Assembly: GCA_024280015.1 (NCBI GenBank)
Contig: JAJRQY010000057.1
Span: 1-61,520 of the forward strand
Reading direction: 5' to 3'
Source: Actinomycetes bacterium
GTDB lineage: Bacteria; Actinomycetota; Acidimicrobiia; Acidimicrobiales; SZUA-35
DNA: 61,520 bases
Under the pieces are notes generated by a model that was not told the DNA's origin, did no database searches, and was given only the letters and a program-made list of their open reading frames with translations. Of this stretch, positions 44,743 through 53,430 are shown piece by piece (positions within the stretch are counted from its first letter, which is position 1; each line of letters opens with the position of its first letter). The translations under genes and the position numbers were made by a program.

Positions 44743-46340
44743 AGTGCGGCCTCCTGTTTGAGGGCATAGGTGCGGATTTTGCCAACGCTCGTTCGTGGTA
44801 GAGCAATCAAGAAGGTGAACTCGCGAGGACGTTTCGCCTTGGCTAGGCGAGTCTCACACCACGAGGCTAAGCCAGCTACCGAAGGCGGATTCGTTGGATC
44901 GGTGGCAACGACGAAGGCGACTGGCACCTCGTCACGGATCGGATCGGGGGCTCCAACAACCGCAACCTCCAACAGGTCGGGATGTTCGGCCAAGACCTGT
45001 TGAACCTCAACGGTTGACACATTCTCTCCCGCCACCTTCAGCATGTCGGAACGGCGACCCTCGAAGTAGAAGCGACCCTCGGAGTCCCGGCGACCTTGAT
45101 CACCAGTGACAAACCAATCACCTTGGAAGTTCTCTGCCGTCGTTTCCGGATCGTTCAAGTAGCCAGCGAACAAGGTGACTCCACGTTCACCCTTCACCAC
45201 GATTGATCCGTTCGTGTCAGGCCCGGTCGGCTTTCCATGGACGTCATGTATCTCGACTTCGCACCTTGGTGTCACCGAGCCCATGGACTCAGGACGGGGA
45301 TGGTCAGCTCGATCGGTGAATACCGCGGGGATGGTCTCGGTCATGCCGTAAAGCTGGCGAGGAGCACAACCAAACCATTGGGTGATCACTTGGTGCTGAT
45401 CGGCACGGATGTTCTGGGCAAACCAGCAGTGCCGCAAGACCACACCCTTCGCTGGACCTCCACGGGCCAGGATCATACGAAGGGGTGCAGCAAACAGGCT
45501 GGCCACGGTGGCCTGGTACCGGGCAGCCTGAGCCAGAAATCGACTGGCGGAGAAGGTTGGCATGAGGGCCACGCTGGCACCAACCCAAATGGCCGAGGCA
45601 AAGGAGTAGTACTGGGCGTTGGCATGGAACAGAGGGAGGACAACGATGTGACGGTCTTTGGCCGTGAGCCCCGCAGCCTCGGCCATGGTTAACCCGGCAA
45701 AGGCGTAGTTGGCCTGGGTGACCTCGACCCCTTTTGGTTGGCCGGTAGTTCCACTGGTGAAGAGCACTCCAGCCCGATCAGCCAGTGCTGGGCTCGGCCA
45801 TTGATCAGCATCATCAGTGAAATTGCTACCAGGGCGGAGAACGCCACCAGGAAAGCGGGAGAATGAGCAGTCTCCTTCGTCGATCGCAATGATCGCCATC
45901 TCGATACCCGAAGCAGCAACTGCCTCGCGGTACATGTCGGCTCGCTCTCGTGCACAGAACCCAACGGTGGGAGTCGTTCGACGCAAATGATCAGACAATT
46001 CGGGGACTCGGGCCATGGGATCAGAGGGAACAATCCATGCGCCCAAACAGGTCGTGGCCAGCCAGGCCGCAATGAAGGTCGGTGAGTTGGTGAGGGCAAG
46101 ATGAACCGATGAGCCTGCGGAGATTCCCAGCTTGGAGAGGTGGCTGGCCACCCGTTGCACCTCGGCATCAAACTGGCCATAGGTCCACTCGGTGCAAGTT
46201 GGAGCCGTGTTGGCTGGACCTGTGTTGGCCTGTTCCGGGCTGGCTGGATGCTCAAACACCAGAAAGGGTGCATCGGGGTTCGTCCGAACGGCGCGCCGCC
46301 ACACGGCAGCGAACGTCATCGGCTCGGCCCAAGTGCTCAT
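44739..46340 (-). CDS. AMP-dependent acid-CoA ligase (ANL superfamily)
   Basis: Seen: A3 P-loop LFTSGTTGQPKG near residue 185, A5 motif YGMTET near 335, A7/A8 region GDQGRRDSEGRFYFEGRRSDMLK and an A10 Lys in TSVGKIRTYAL. Known: activates a carboxylate as acyl-AMP then thioester. Substrate unknown. Between hyuB and the second Rieske oxygenase in the operon, it implies that the pathway passes through a CoA thioester. Confidence 0.9.
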   Translation of the reverse strand: MSTWAEPMTFAAVWRRAVRTNPDAPFLVFEHPASPEQANTGPANTAPTCTEWTYGQFDAEVQRVASHLSKLGISAGSSVHLALTNSPTFIAAWLATTCLGAWIVPSDPMARVPELSDHLRRTTPTVGFCARERADMYREAVAASGIEMAIIAIDEGDCSFSRFPGGVLRPGSNFTDDADQWPSPALADRAGVLFTSGTTGQPKGVEVTQANYAFAGLTMAEAAGLTAKDRHIVVLPLFHANAQYYSFASAIWVGASVALMPTFSASRFLAQAARYQATVASLFAAPLRMILARGGPAKGVVLRHCWFAQNIRADQHQVITQWFGCAPRQLYGMTETIPAVFTDRADHPRPESMGSVTPRCEVEIHDVHGKPTGPDTNGSIVVKGERGVTLFAGYLNDPETTAENFQGDWFVTGDQGRRDSEGRFYFEGRRSDMLKVAGENVSTVEVQQVLAEHPDLLEVAVVGAPDPIRDEVPVAFVVATDPTNPPSVAGLASWCETRLAKAKRPREFTFLIALPRTSVGKIRTYALKQEAAL

Positions 46341-46343
46341 GAT

Positions 46344-48023
46344 CTACTCGGCCTTCGCCTTGGTAGTATCCGCGGCGCTGACTGGACCGGCTGCCCCGTA
46401 GCCGCCGCCACCGGGCAGTTTCAGGGTGACTACGTCGTCTGGGGTCAGGGTGATCCTGGCCTGGGTCGTCACATCCTCACCATTGACCTGGAACGAGCCA
46501 GCCGATCCAGCCTCTCCACCAAAGATTCCGAGCGGGGCTTCAACCAGGCGAGAGGTCACGGCATTGAGTTGCCACTCTCGGGTGGTGTCAACACTGAACT
46601 CGATGGTTTGGCCAAGACCTCCGGTCTGAGCCCCAGCACCACCGGAGTCCATGCGCAACGCTTTCTTGGAGAAGCGGATAGGAGCGGAGGCCTCGACGAC
46701 CTCGATAGGAACGGCGGAAATGCCGGTTGGGTAGGAACAGGCATTGAGCCCGGGTTTGGACGCCCTGGCTCCAACTCCCCCGGCATAGGTGAACATGGCG
46801 GTGATGAAGGGACTGCCATCATCATGGTTGCCACTGACCTGCATGGTCCAGACCGCACCCGACCCCTCGGCCATAGCCATCTCTGGCTTGATCTGGGCCA
46901 GAGCTTTGAGCAAGCAGTTAGGAAGGAACATGCCAACAACATGTCGGGCCGTACCGGGCTGAGGCGAGACTGCGTTCACGATCGAACCCTCGGGGGCCAC
47001 CATCTTGATTGGGGCCAGGCTCCCGTGATTGTTGGGGATGTCGGGATTGAGGACGGAGCGCACGGTGAAGGTGGTGTAGGCGTGGGTGTAGTTCTTGACC
47101 ACATTGATGCCCCACTTGCTGGCCTCGGAGGTCCCGGTGTAATCAACGATGATCTCGCCGAGTTCGGGGTCTACGGTCATCAAGCAGGTGATGTCGATGA
47201 TGCTTCCGTCAGCAAGATCAAGGATGGCGGTTGCGCCATAGCTCCCGGCATCAAGCTCACGGATGCTGGCCCGCGTTGCTTCTTCGGAACGCTGAATAAT
47301 CTCCTGGGCCAGTTCTTCGATGTCATCAATGGCGTGTTGATCGCACAAGGTCTGGAGCCGCTGGCCACCGATCTCCCCCGAGGCCATCTGGGCGTGAAGA
47401 TCACCGGCCATGTGGTCGGGTTGGCGAACGTTGGAGAGGATGAACTTCCAAACGTCTTCGTTGCGTTCACTCACCCATTGACCGGCATCGGGCTCACCCT
47501 CAGGAATCTGACGTCCCTTCATCAGCTTGCAGATCGGGATCCACAGGCCTTCTTCGAAGACATCACGGCCTCCAGCACCAATGCCATAGCCGCCAACATC
47601 GGTGTGATGGATGGTTGAGCCGAAGAAGGCAACAGGCACGTCGTTGCGCCAGACCGGCACCAGAACCGTGACGTCAAGTAACTGTCCTGCGGTTTTGTAG
47701 GGGTCATTGGTGATGATCACATCACCGGGGACCAGCGACTCGGGTGGATACTCAGCCAGGATGTTGGCCGCAGCCATGGCTAGGGAGTTGATGTGTCCAG
47801 GTGTCCCGGTAACGGCCTGGGCCACCATCCGACCCTGCTGATCAAAGACTGCATTGGCCAGGTCACCGGCTTCTCGCACGATGGGCGAGAAGGCCGAGCG
47901 TTGCAGGGCCTTTGCCTGCTCATTGACGGTGGAGATGAGCGATTGCCAGAGAATTTCCAGCTCGATGGGATCAAAACTGACTTGCTGGCTCATGCTGTTC
48001 TCACTCATGCTGCTCTCACTCAT
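46344..48023 (-). CDS. Hydantoinase/oxoprolinase-family B subunit (HyuB-like)
   Basis: Seen: family motifs DPIELEILWQSLISTVNEQAK at the start, GTPGHINSL, GDVIITNDPYKTAGQLLDV, FFGSTIHHTDVGG and GSGAVWTMQVSGNHDDGSP. Known: HyuB pairs with HyuA in ATP-dependent opening of hydantoins or 5-oxoproline, and relatives form acetone and acetophenone carboxylases. Three in-frame ATGs at 48023, 48008 and 47993 lie in a 15-bp repeat; only 48023 has GGAGG at 6-nt spacing. Overlaps hyuA by 4 nt. Confidence 0.9.
   Translation of the reverse strand: MSESSMSENSMSQQVSFDPIELEILWQSLISTVNEQAKALQRSAFSPIVREAGDLANAVFDQQGRMVAQAVTGTPGHINSLAMAAANILAEYPPESLVPGDVIITNDPYKTAGQLLDVTVLVPVWRNDVPVAFFGSTIHHTDVGGYGIGAGGRDVFEEGLWIPICKLMKGRQIPEGEPDAGQWVSERNEDVWKFILSNVRQPDHMAGDLHAQMASGEIGGQRLQTLCDQHAIDDIEELAQEIIQRSEEATRASIRELDAGSYGATAILDLADGSIIDITCLMTVDPELGEIIVDYTGTSEASKWGINVVKNYTHAYTTFTVRSVLNPDIPNNHGSLAPIKMVAPEGSIVNAVSPQPGTARHVVGMFLPNCLLKALAQIKPEMAMAEGSGAVWTMQVSGNHDDGSPFITAMFTYAGGVGARASKPGLNACSYPTGISAVPIEVVEASAPIRFSKKALRMDSGGAGAQTGGLGQTIEFSVDTTREWQLNAVTSRLVEAPLGIFGGEAGSAGSFQVNGEDVTTQARITLTPDDVVTLKLPGGGGYGAAGPVSAADTTKAKAE
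47991..48023 (-). repeat. 15-bp duplication giving three in-frame start codons in hyuB
   Basis: CAT (ATG on the minus strand) occurs at 47991, 48006 and 48021 in near-identical 15-bp units, coding MSESS/MSENS/MSQQ. The first two units overlap the start; the duplicated N-terminus has no obvious role. Confidence 0.75.
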
Positions 48024-50122
48024 GATGTACCTCCAACACTGTCGCTTTTTGAAAGCTGTCTGGTCGCCACCAGGCTTCCGTCAACGGCAACCTCAACGGT
48101 CCATCCTGGTCGGATTACCGCGGTTGTTTCTCGTTCTTCCACCACCGCTGGGCCAGCAAATACTGCACCCGCTCCAAGGTCGGACCGTTGGTATACGGGA
48201 GCTTCAATCTGCTCAGCGTTCCGGTCAAACAACATCAGACGAGATCCAGACGGCTCAGCGCCAACTCCGCTGGCGACGGGGTCAGGCTCAACCATCTCAC
48301 TGGTGGCAAAAGCCGAGAGGCGCCAGGTGACAACCTCAATCCCAACATCAGGAATCGTCATCCCGTAAATCTCGCGGTAATCCTTTTCAAAGGCATTGGC
48401 TGCGGCTGTGTCATCGGCAGGCCATTCGTCGCCTTCACCCAACCAGATGGTGATCTCATTTCCTTGCCCGGCATAGCGAGCATCAATCCCGTAGCGGAAG
48501 ACGACCTCGTCGTTGGGCACCCCGGCTGCAGCTAGAACTCGACGACCCTCTGCCCGCAACCGATCCAACAACTCATCCCGCTCAGGTTCATCGACGGAGT
48601 CCAACCTGCGAGGCATCGAGCGGCCAAGGTCGATCCGCACTGGGGACACCAGGGTTCCAAAAGCCGAGAGCACGCTGGCATTGATCGGGAAAATAACCCG
48701 ATCCGATTCGAGGAGTTCGGCCACGCCACAGGCATGGACTGGACCGGCACCACCGAAGGCAAGAACCGAGATTCCACGCAGATCAATTCCTTGCTCAACC
48801 CCGTGCATCCGGGCCGCAGCCGCCATGTTCTGGTTCACAATCTCGTGGATGCCAGCCGCAGTATCAAGGGCAGACAAGCCAAGACCATCACCAACGCGTG
48901 CACATGCTGCCTCGGCCAGTGATGGGTCAAGCGGCATGTCCCCACCCAGGAAGGCTGCCGGATCCAACAATCCAAGAACAACATCGGCATCGGTGACCGC
49001 AGGTTCGGTGCCACCGCGACCGTAGGAGGAGGGGCCTGGTTCGGCTCCCGAGGACTCTGGGCCAACCTTCAGCAGGCCGAACTGGTCAACCCGAGCGAGC
49101 GATCCGCCACCGGCACCAATCTCGACCAGGTCAACCGAAGGTACCGAAACTGGGAACCCGGAGCCCTTCTTGAAGCGGTAGGCGCGGGCTACTTCGAAGG
49201 TGTTGGTGAGGTCGGGCTCACCATCTTCAATCAGGCAGGCCTTGGCCGTTGTCCCACCCATGTCGAAGCAGAGCAAGCGGTCCATCTGCATGCGCTTGGC
49301 GAACCAACTGCCGGCTAGGGCTCCGGCCGCTGGACCGGACTCGACCAGACGAATGGGGGCCGCAGCAGCATCATCAGCCGAAACAACGCCACCATTGGAC
49401 AGCATCATGAGAACCGAGCCACCAAAACCTTCCGACGCTAGCCAGAGCTGAAGTTCCTCCAGATAGGGGCCAATCACCGGCATGGTGGCGGCATTGCAGG
49501 CCGCGGTGATCATGCGGGGGTACTCGCGAATCTGGGGCGAGATGTCGGAGGAAACACAGACTGGAACTTTGAGTCGCGTTCGGAGGAACTCCGCTACCTT
49601 CTGCTCATTTGTTCCACTCACGTAGGAGTTGAGGAAGCAGATGGCGACGGACTCGACCTTGGCCGCTTCCAGCTGGTTGGCCAGTACCTCCATCTTGGCT
49701 TCGTCCGGATCGACCAGGACGACCCCGTCGGCCGAGACTCGCTCATCCAGTTCGAATGTTCGATCGCGCGGGATCGGCGGCGCAGCAAACTCGATCTGCA
49801 GGTCATACATGTCGTAGCGGTGCTCGTCACGAATGAGCAGGGTGTCACCAAAGCCAGTTGTCGTCACCAAGCCAGCTCGACCGGTTTTACCTTCGATCAA
49901 GGCATTGGTGATTAGGGTGGTTGCATGCACGATCGGGGCCGTGATTTCCTGTGGGGTTACACCAGCTTTCGTCAATAGCTGTTGCACACCAGTTCGAACA
50001 CCGTCCAGAGGAGCCGCAGGTGTTGTCAGGGTCTTGTCAACAACAACCCGTCCGGTGTCAGCATCCAGGAGCACCACGTCGGTGAAGGTGCCTCCGATGT
50101 CTACCGCAAGTCTCCAGTCCAT
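48020..50122 (-). CDS. Hydantoinase/oxoprolinase-family A subunit (HyuA-like)
   Basis: Seen: ATP-binding DIGGTFTDVVLLD at the N-terminus, a second phosphate motif DMGGTTAKACLI, VEIGAGGGSLARVD, ACNAATMPVIGPYLEEL and a C-terminal beta domain. Known: ASKHA-fold ATPase subunit of N-methylhydantoinase, 5-oxoprolinase and acetone/acetophenone carboxylase complexes. The substrate class (cyclic amide versus ketone) cannot be decided from these motifs. It starts 3 nt after the cupin stop. Confidence 0.9.
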   Translation of the reverse strand: MDWRLAVDIGGTFTDVVLLDADTGRVVVDKTLTTPAAPLDGVRTGVQQLLTKAGVTPQEITAPIVHATTLITNALIEGKTGRAGLVTTTGFGDTLLIRDEHRYDMYDLQIEFAAPPIPRDRTFELDERVSADGVVLVDPDEAKMEVLANQLEAAKVESVAICFLNSYVSGTNEQKVAEFLRTRLKVPVCVSSDISPQIREYPRMITAACNAATMPVIGPYLEELQLWLASEGFGGSVLMMLSNGGVVSADDAAAAPIRLVESGPAAGALAGSWFAKRMQMDRLLCFDMGGTTAKACLIEDGEPDLTNTFEVARAYRFKKGSGFPVSVPSVDLVEIGAGGGSLARVDQFGLLKVGPESSGAEPGPSSYGRGGTEPAVTDADVVLGLLDPAAFLGGDMPLDPSLAEAACARVGDGLGLSALDTAAGIHEIVNQNMAAAARMHGVEQGIDLRGISVLAFGGAGPVHACGVAELLESDRVIFPINASVLSAFGTLVSPVRIDLGRSMPRRLDSVDEPERDELLDRLRAEGRRVLAAAGVPNDEVVFRYGIDARYAGQGNEITIWLGEGDEWPADDTAAANAFEKDYREIYGMTIPDVGIEVVTWRLSAFATSEMVEPDPVASGVGAEPSGSRLMLFDRNAEQIEAPVYQRSDLGAGAVFAGPAVVEERETTAVIRPGWTVEVAVDGSLVATRQLSKSDSVGGTS

Positions 50123-50125
50123 GCT

Positions 50126-50509
50126 CTAGCCCTCTCTCAGGTCGTCGCGGGGTGGGGCAAACACATCGAGAATCCAACACTCGTTGAACTCGTCATCACC
50201 AACAAAGACACTGTCGCCGTGCCAAACTCCAGCCGGGGCGAGGTAGGCCTGGTTCTCGCCGATCACCACCCGGTCTTGTGCCTCGCGGTCTTCGTTGATA
50301 CGAAAATCTAACTTGCCCCGCACGATGATTCCCAGCTGTTCATGCTCGTCGTGGTTATGGAGGAAGGATCCGCTGGTACCGCCGGCGATTCGCCAGAAGC
50401 AGAGTTGGAGTCGTTCACCAGTTATGACTCGACGTCGAAACCCCGGCCGATCGGTCTCTCGAAACTGGTCGTCGTCAAAGAAGTAGCAGTACTGCTGGGA
50501 CAGGTCCAT
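50126..50509 (-). CDS. Cupin-domain protein
   Basis: Seen: a single cupin barrel: HNHDEHEQLGIIVRGKLDFRI supplies motif 1 with His/His/Glu metal ligands and LAPAGVWHGDSV supplies motif 2 with His. 127 residues. Possible dioxygenase, isomerase or sensor; in a catabolic operon next to a VOC gene, a ring-opening or tautomerase step is possible. It shares one base with the VOC stop. Confidence 0.8.
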   Translation of the reverse strand: MDLSQQYCYFFDDDQFRETDRPGFRRRVITGERLQLCFWRIAGGTSGSFLHNHDEHEQLGIIVRGKLDFRINEDREAQDRVVIGENQAYLAPAGVWHGDSVFVGDDEFNECWILDVFAPPRDDLREG

Positions 50510-50997
50510 CAGTTGACTCCGGCGATCTTGTCGAAGTGCTTCTTGTCGGCCGCCAGATCAAGTGGTTGCACGATGGCTTGGTTCACGGCGTCACCCCACA
50601 ACTCCGGCGGAACAAGCCACATGACTTCAAACTCCAAGCCGTCAGGATCCTTGGCGTAAAGACTCTTATTGACTCCATGGTCGCTGGCTCCGGCTAACAC
50701 TCCCGCCGCCTTGAGCTTGGTTTCCATCTCGATGAGCTCGTCAAGCGAGCCGACTTCCCAGGCAATGTGATACAACCCGACGGTGCTTCGGCCCGCAGCA
50801 GAAGAACCGGCGTTGGACCCAATAGTGAAGAAAGCAATGTCATGATGGTTGGGTGATTCCGGACCACGCATGAAGACGAATTGGCCGCTTGGTTCTTCGA
50901 TCATGGTCTCGAAATCCAACACGTCTCGGTAGAAGGCCTGATGGGCTTTGGCGTCTCGCACATAGAGGACGGCGTGGTTCATTCCGTTGATTGGCAT
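50509..50997 (-). CDS. VOC protein resembling extradiol dioxygenase
   Basis: Seen: MNHAVLYVRDAKAHQAFYRDVLDFE and YHIAWEVGSLDELIEM with a terminal LEFEVMW give a His/His/Glu metal triad typical of type-I extradiol dioxygenases and glyoxalases. 162 residues, one two-module unit. If iron-bound it could cleave a product of the Rieske hydroxylase encoded immediately upstream (1-nt gap). Confidence 0.83.
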   Translation of the reverse strand: MPINGMNHAVLYVRDAKAHQAFYRDVLDFETMIEEPSGQFVFMRGPESPNHHDIAFFTIGSNAGSSAAGRSTVGLYHIAWEVGSLDELIEMETKLKAAGVLAGASDHGVNKSLYAKDPDGLEFEVMWLVPPELWGDAVNQAIVQPLDLAADKKHFDKIAGVN

Positions 50998-50998
50998 T

Positions 50999-51988
50999 TC
51001 AGGCTCCCAAGAGTTCGATAAGGCGACGGCGCCATTCGACCGATGCCTTGTCCGATTGCACGCTGGCCACCCCAGTCTGAGTCAAGGGCAGAACACCCGA
51101 CAGTTGCTCCAGCATCACCTTGTCTTCGGCGCCAATGGCCCGATCGAAGGAAATAGCTTCCTGAGGATCGGTGTCAAAGTCATCATTGCGCCAAACGACA
51201 AAGGTGAAGTAGGACGTCTCGTCGTCAATCGGGGTGGAGACCAGGAGCAGGATGTGTTCCAGACCGCTTTCGTAGCGAATGGTGCTGCGGACGGTGAAGG
51301 GCAGGTGGAAGCCCGTGGTCATCCACCGTTGCACCATGTCTTCATCACTGTCAGAGGAGACCTGGGCCTCGGTTGGATTGCCTGCCAGGACGTCATAGGC
51401 GTAGCCATTCCAGCCATTGTCCAGCGCTTCGAGTTTGATCTTCGGGACCTTGAGGTGCTGCTCACGGCCAAAGGTGCCAGTGTGAACCCAAGGGAAGTGG
51501 GAGACGTCCAAGAAGTTGTCGGTCATGCGGGTGACCGATGTCTTCCAAACATCAACGCCAGTATTGATTCGCCGGAAGCTGGCATCTTGTTCGTGGGCAA
51601 TCTCGGGGATCGTGCCCGATGGTTCACCGGGGCAGAGCCAGATCAGGCCGTAGCGTTCTTCGGCGCTAATGACCTGAAGGTTGGCGGCTGGCGGGGTGCG
51701 GGAAGCATCCTGGTTAGAAGGGATGCCAACACAGGTTCCGCCGTCAGCAAATTCCCAACCATGGTACGGACAGGTCAAGACGCCTTGGCTAACGGTACCG
51801 ATGGAAAGAGGTGATTCTCGATGCGGACAACGGTCCGGAGCAGCACCGACGCTGCCGTCTGGGGTGCGCCACAGAACGTAGTCCTGACCCAGGAGACGGA
51901 CCGCATGGGGCCCCTCATCCAGATCAATCCCCTCAGCAACCGCGAACCACTCATTGTTCAGTTTCGGATTATCGACAAGGATTGGCAC
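50999..51988 (-). CDS. Rieske oxygenase (vanillate-demethylase-like)
   Basis: First gene of the operon. Seen: Rieske motifs CPHRESPLSIG and CPYHGWEF near residues 49-75 and the catalytic iron site in TDNFLDVSHFPWVHTG. Length and layout match the VanA/PaO group that demethylates or hydroxylates aromatic and N-heterocyclic compounds. No reductase partner nearby. GTG start at 51988 with AGGA 7 nt upstream; the leader carries three 11-bp repeats and the operator TTGGTCTGACCAA lies 83-95 nt upstream. Confidence 0.87.
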   Translation of the reverse strand: MPILVDNPKLNNEWFAVAEGIDLDEGPHAVRLLGQDYVLWRTPDGSVGAAPDRCPHRESPLSIGTVSQGVLTCPYHGWEFADGGTCVGIPSNQDASRTPPAANLQVISAEERYGLIWLCPGEPSGTIPEIAHEQDASFRRINTGVDVWKTSVTRMTDNFLDVSHFPWVHTGTFGREQHLKVPKIKLEALDNGWNGYAYDVLAGNPTEAQVSSDSDEDMVQRWMTTGFHLPFTVRSTIRYESGLEHILLLVSTPIDDETSYFTFVVWRNDDFDTDPQEAISFDRAIGAEDKVMLEQLSGVLPLTQTGVASVQSDKASVEWRRRLIELLGA

Positions 51989-52000
51989 GGTCAGTTCCTA

Positions 52001-52033
52001 TTGCTTCCTGGTTGCTTCCTAGTTGCTTCTTGA
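52001..52033 (-). repeat. Three 11-bp repeats in the operon leader
   Basis: Plus-strand units TTGCTTCCTGG (52001), TTGCTTCCTAG (52012) and TTGCTTCTTGA (52023). On the transcribed minus strand two units contain AGGAAGCAA, i.e. extra Shine-Dalgarno-like patches upstream of the GTG at 51988. Confidence 0.7.
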
Positions 52034-52070
52034 CTACCTGCTGGTCTCGTCCTGCTTCGGGCCACCTCGT

Positions 52071-52083
52071 TTGGTCTGACCAA
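52071..52083. promoter_or_regulatory. Candidate GntR/FadR-type operator, copy 2
   Basis: Perfect 13-bp palindrome TTGGTCTGACCAA between the 11-gene operon (start 51988, minus) and the SnoaL-like gene (start 52109, plus), followed by a further half-site CTGACCAT. Placed to control both directions. Confidence 0.68.
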
Positions 52084-52108
52084 CTGACCATAACCGATAC
52101 CATGCCTC

Positions 52109-52570
52109 ATGGCCTCGTCATTTGCAAACCGCCCAGACAGCCCGGCTGACCTTGTTCGCTCTTACCTTGCCGCATTCGCAACCGGGGACCCAGCGATTAT
52201 TGCTCAGCATGTCTCGGATGACTTCATCAATGAACACACCGCAGCCCTCGGCCAAGGTTGCCGAGGCCGCTCCACCTATCAGGAACGATTGCTTGGGTTC
52301 CTCGCGGACATGGTTGAGCTTCGCTATGAGATTGAAAGCATGGTGGAACAAGACAACCGTGTGATGGTGAGCTACCTGATGACGGCTCGATGGCAAGGTG
52401 ATGCGCCGATTTCCATCCGGGGTGCTCAAAATCTCGAGGTCATCGATGGTCAGATCGTGCGACGGATTGACTATTGGGACTCCGCTGCCTTTCTCCTCCA
52501 GGCGGTTCCCGAGGCCGAAGAGACCTTGACCAAACTCGGCCTAGAACTGCCAGCCGATCCACCTTTCTAA
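52109..52570 (+). CDS. SnoaL/NTF2-like protein
   Basis: Seen: 153 residues in the cone-shaped NTF2-like fold pattern: an N-terminal helix VRSYLAAFATGDPAIIAQHVSDDFINEH, then antiparallel strands with IEVIDGQIVRRIDYWD-like ending. Known: members are isomerases, hydrolases, polyketide cyclases or small oxygenase subunits; beta subunits of Rieske oxygenases share this fold. It is divergent from the operon and starts 25 nt after the shared operator, so it probably belongs to the regulon. Confidence 0.7.
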   Translation: MASSFANRPDSPADLVRSYLAAFATGDPAIIAQHVSDDFINEHTAALGQGCRGRSTYQERLLGFLADMVELRYEIESMVEQDNRVMVSYLMTARWQGDAPISIRGAQNLEVIDGQIVRRIDYWDSAAFLLQAVPEAEETLTKLGLELPADPPF

Positions 52571-52622
52571 CCAGCGCTGACTGTCATCTCGATCTGGCTG
52601 GCGAATCGCAGCACAGCACCTG

Positions 52623-53339
52623 CTAGATCAGGTCGGCCAACATGCGCTGCTCGACGGACGTCACATGATCTTTTGCCGCCTTGGCCATGGCCGAGGGATC
52701 CGCTTGGGCGAACGCCTTGGCCAGCTCGTGGTGGGCCTCCACCGAGGTTGTTACGATTGCTCGCACCTCAGACCGGTTGAGTTCATCGGAGAGCAAGGAA
52801 GCGAAACCCTCAGAGTGAAAGAGGCGGTCAAGAACCTTGCCATAGAGCTCGGTTAAAAGAGGATTCCCGCAGGCGTTGGCAATCGTGGTGTGAAAGACCC
52901 GGTCAAGACGTCGGAACTCATCAACCTTCATTGCCGTGTCGAATTCGCTGGCAATCTGAGCCACTCGGGCCCGGGTGACTGAATCGGAACGTTCAGCAGC
53001 AAGGGCAAAGATCTCCGGTTCGAGAATTCGCCTGGTCTCAAAGAGCTCTTTGACGAAGCCCTTCCGGTCATCAAGTCCAGCGATGTCGATCTCGGGTAGG
53101 TGCTCGGCCACAAAGCTGCGATTGCCGCGACGCTCGACAACGCCGAGCGAGACGAGACCTTGGAGAGCCTCGCGCACTGAGGTTCGGGCAACACCGAACT
53201 GCTCGGAGAGTGCTCGCTCTGAGGGAATCCGGGTGCCAGGAGCCAGTTCGCCGGTCGTGACCATTCGCAGCAGCTGGCTGCGAATCTGGGAACTGACGGT
53301 TTCACGGGAGATTGGCTCAAAGGTGAGGTTGGGGTTCAT
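52623..53339 (-). CDS. GntR-family transcriptional regulator with FCD domain
   Basis: Seen: N-terminal winged helix (residues about 10-75: IPSERALSEQFGVARTSVREAL, then LVSLGVVERRG) and a C-terminal all-helical FCD ligand domain (about 90-225) with FRRLDRVFHTTIANACGNP and EAHHELAKA, whose Asp and His residues fit the FCD metal site. Known: FCD-GntR proteins respond to organic acids and similar effectors and bind TGGT-ACCA palindromes. Start at 53339 has GGAG upstream; an in-frame GTG-type start at 53390 would add 17 residues. Operator copy 3 lies 92 nt upstream, so it probably autoregulates. Confidence 0.9.
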   Translation of the reverse strand: MNPNLTFEPISRETVSSQIRSQLLRMVTTGELAPGTRIPSERALSEQFGVARTSVREALQGLVSLGVVERRGNRSFVAEHLPEIDIAGLDDRKGFVKELFETRRILEPEIFALAAERSDSVTRARVAQIASEFDTAMKVDEFRRLDRVFHTTIANACGNPLLTELYGKVLDRLFHSEGFASLLSDELNRSEVRAIVTTSVEAHHELAKAFAQADPSAMAKAAKDHVTSVEQRMLADLI

Positions 53340-53430
53340 TGCATGCTCCGCTGGACAGTCGGTCAGGCCGCTGGACCGTCTCGTCACCAATGTAGTGCAA
53401 CGACACCCCGACCGAAAGGTGGGCGGTCCA

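Noticed and set aside
46140-47618. 492-codon open frame on the plus strand opposite hyuB
   Set aside because: It is antisense to a gene with clear family motifs, has no recognisable domain and arises from the codon bias of the minus-strand gene.
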